Assembly: GCF_003403095.1 (NCBI RefSeq)
Contig: NZ_CP031555.1
Location: forward strand, 3,598,001 to 3,662,000
DNA: 64,000 bases
Reading direction: 5' to 3'
From: Thalassospira indica
GTDB taxonomy: Bacteria; Pseudomonadota; Alphaproteobacteria; Rhodospirillales; Thalassospiraceae
How positions within the stretch are numbered: position 1 is the first letter of the stretch; every line of letters begins with the position of its first letter. This document shows, in pieces, positions 63,590-64,000 of the stretch. The notes beneath the pieces are model-generated. The model made no database searches. It was given only the letters and a program-made list of their open reading frames with translations, and was not told where the DNA came from. Both the position numbers and the translations under genes were made by a program.

Positions 63590-63913
63590 AGTATCCTTAT
63601 CCACCAAATGCAGCGCGGTCTGAATCATTGCTCGAACTCTCTTATTCCACAGGGCCGGGTTGGATGCAACGCAGGCGGTTCCCCGGACCTATAATGCGGA
63701 ACGCCACCGCTAGACTGTTTTGCCTGTTGCCGCAGCCTGCCACTGCGTTCTTATCGACAAAACAACTGAGAACATAATGCGAACACTCTCATAAAAATTC
63801 GGATGTTGCAAGTTTGTTCTCATTGCGTCGAGCAGAACTTTCAGAGAACAGACGCATCAATCGCCCGCCCGACAACAGCGGGACGTGCGGTTAGTGACGG
63901 TTTGGCAATGCTA
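63590..63913 (-). promoter_or_regulatory. recA upstream region
   Basis: A 324-base gap between recA and the next gene on the same strand. It contains the LexA box described separately. No gene or clear terminator for the upstream gene was seen. The leader between the box and the recA start is unusually long for a simple promoter. Confidence 0.55.
63770..63784 (-). promoter_or_regulatory. LexA (SOS) box of recA
   Basis: GAAC-ATAATGC-GAAC on the plus strand, i.e. GTTC-N7-GTTC on the recA strand, is the alphaproteobacterial LexA site. It lies about 180 bases upstream of the recA start codon. Confidence 0.8.
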
Positions 63914-64000
63914 TCAGGTGGTGATTTTAAGATGTTCGTGCTTGTGCGCATGTCCATGATGATCATCGCCATGATGATGGCTTTCGACATGCAGTTCGCC
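63914..64000 (-). CDS. C-terminal fragment of a histidine-rich protein, cut by the window edge
   Basis: The last 28 codons of a gene running in from beyond the window, with its stop at 63914-63916. The visible tail reads GELHVESHHHGDDHHGHAHK and then EHLKITT, with nine histidines in about 20 residues plus aspartates, typical of a metal-binding (Ni, Zn or Co) tail on metallochaperones, GTPases or transporters. The family cannot be named from the tail. Confidence 0.6.
   Translation of the reverse strand, partial: GELHVESHHHGDDHHGHAHKHEHLKITT

Overview
The window looks like chromosome of a marine or free-living alphaproteobacterium, most likely Rhodospirillales and possibly Thalassospira-like. 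Supporting signs are moderately GC-rich coding sequence, abundant ABC and TRAP uptake systems, a recA gene with the alphaproteobacterial LexA box (GTTC-N7-GTTC), and alaS close to recA. The genus is inference from gene content; no rRNA is present. I saw no tRNA, rRNA, CRISPR array, insertion sequence or integrase.

Layout. 1-5030: glycerol-3-phosphate-type ABC uptake operon with a DeoR regulator. 5049-8969: LysR regulator divergent from a GMC oxidoreductase, then a DMT-family exporter. 8996-9130: a candidate small RNA of four hairpins with C-rich loops. 9295-14505: di-haem cytochrome c peroxidase behind an FNR-like box, a proline-repeat autotransporter, and a secreted alkyl sulfatase. 15085-18625: EmrAB-type efflux pump, its TetR regulator with two operators, and a structured RNA element after emrB. 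18793-23989: a block of less GC-rich composition encoding an AraC regulator, a TAXI-TRAP transporter, a PhzF-family protein and a RidA-family protein. 24193-25997: a 56-residue membrane protein and isocitrate dehydrogenase.

26193-38608 is the most distinctive part. An ECF sigma/anti-sigma pair lies divergent from a secreted Gly/Asn-rich, GDT-repeat protein, and both sides carry the same promoter (GGAAGA-N16-CGTTRT). A lipoprotein follows that shares a C-terminal motif with the anti-sigma factor. After an AraC regulator come three co-directional genes: a secreted protein with four cysteine modules and a tectonin-like propeller, an outer-membrane lipoprotein joining TPRs to a secretin domain, and a large secreted tectonin-repeat protein. 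I see no ATPase, inner-membrane platform or pseudopilin next to the secretin, so this may be an undescribed outer-membrane export or surface-display system.

38722-43722 holds housekeeping and stress genes (pirin, WrbA, periplasmic glycerophosphodiesterase, VWA/MoxR pair). 43806-51935 holds an AraC regulator and a TetR-controlled polyamine-type ABC operon with an MBL hydrolase and an aldehyde dehydrogenase. 52139-64000 holds TPR and DUF2254 proteins, a DUF2798/LysR pair, alaS, a GNAT enzyme, two entericidin-like lipoproteins around a DUF1328 protein, an alpha/beta hydrolase divergent from a membrane-bound AraC regulator, recA, and the histidine-rich tail of a gene cut by the window edge.
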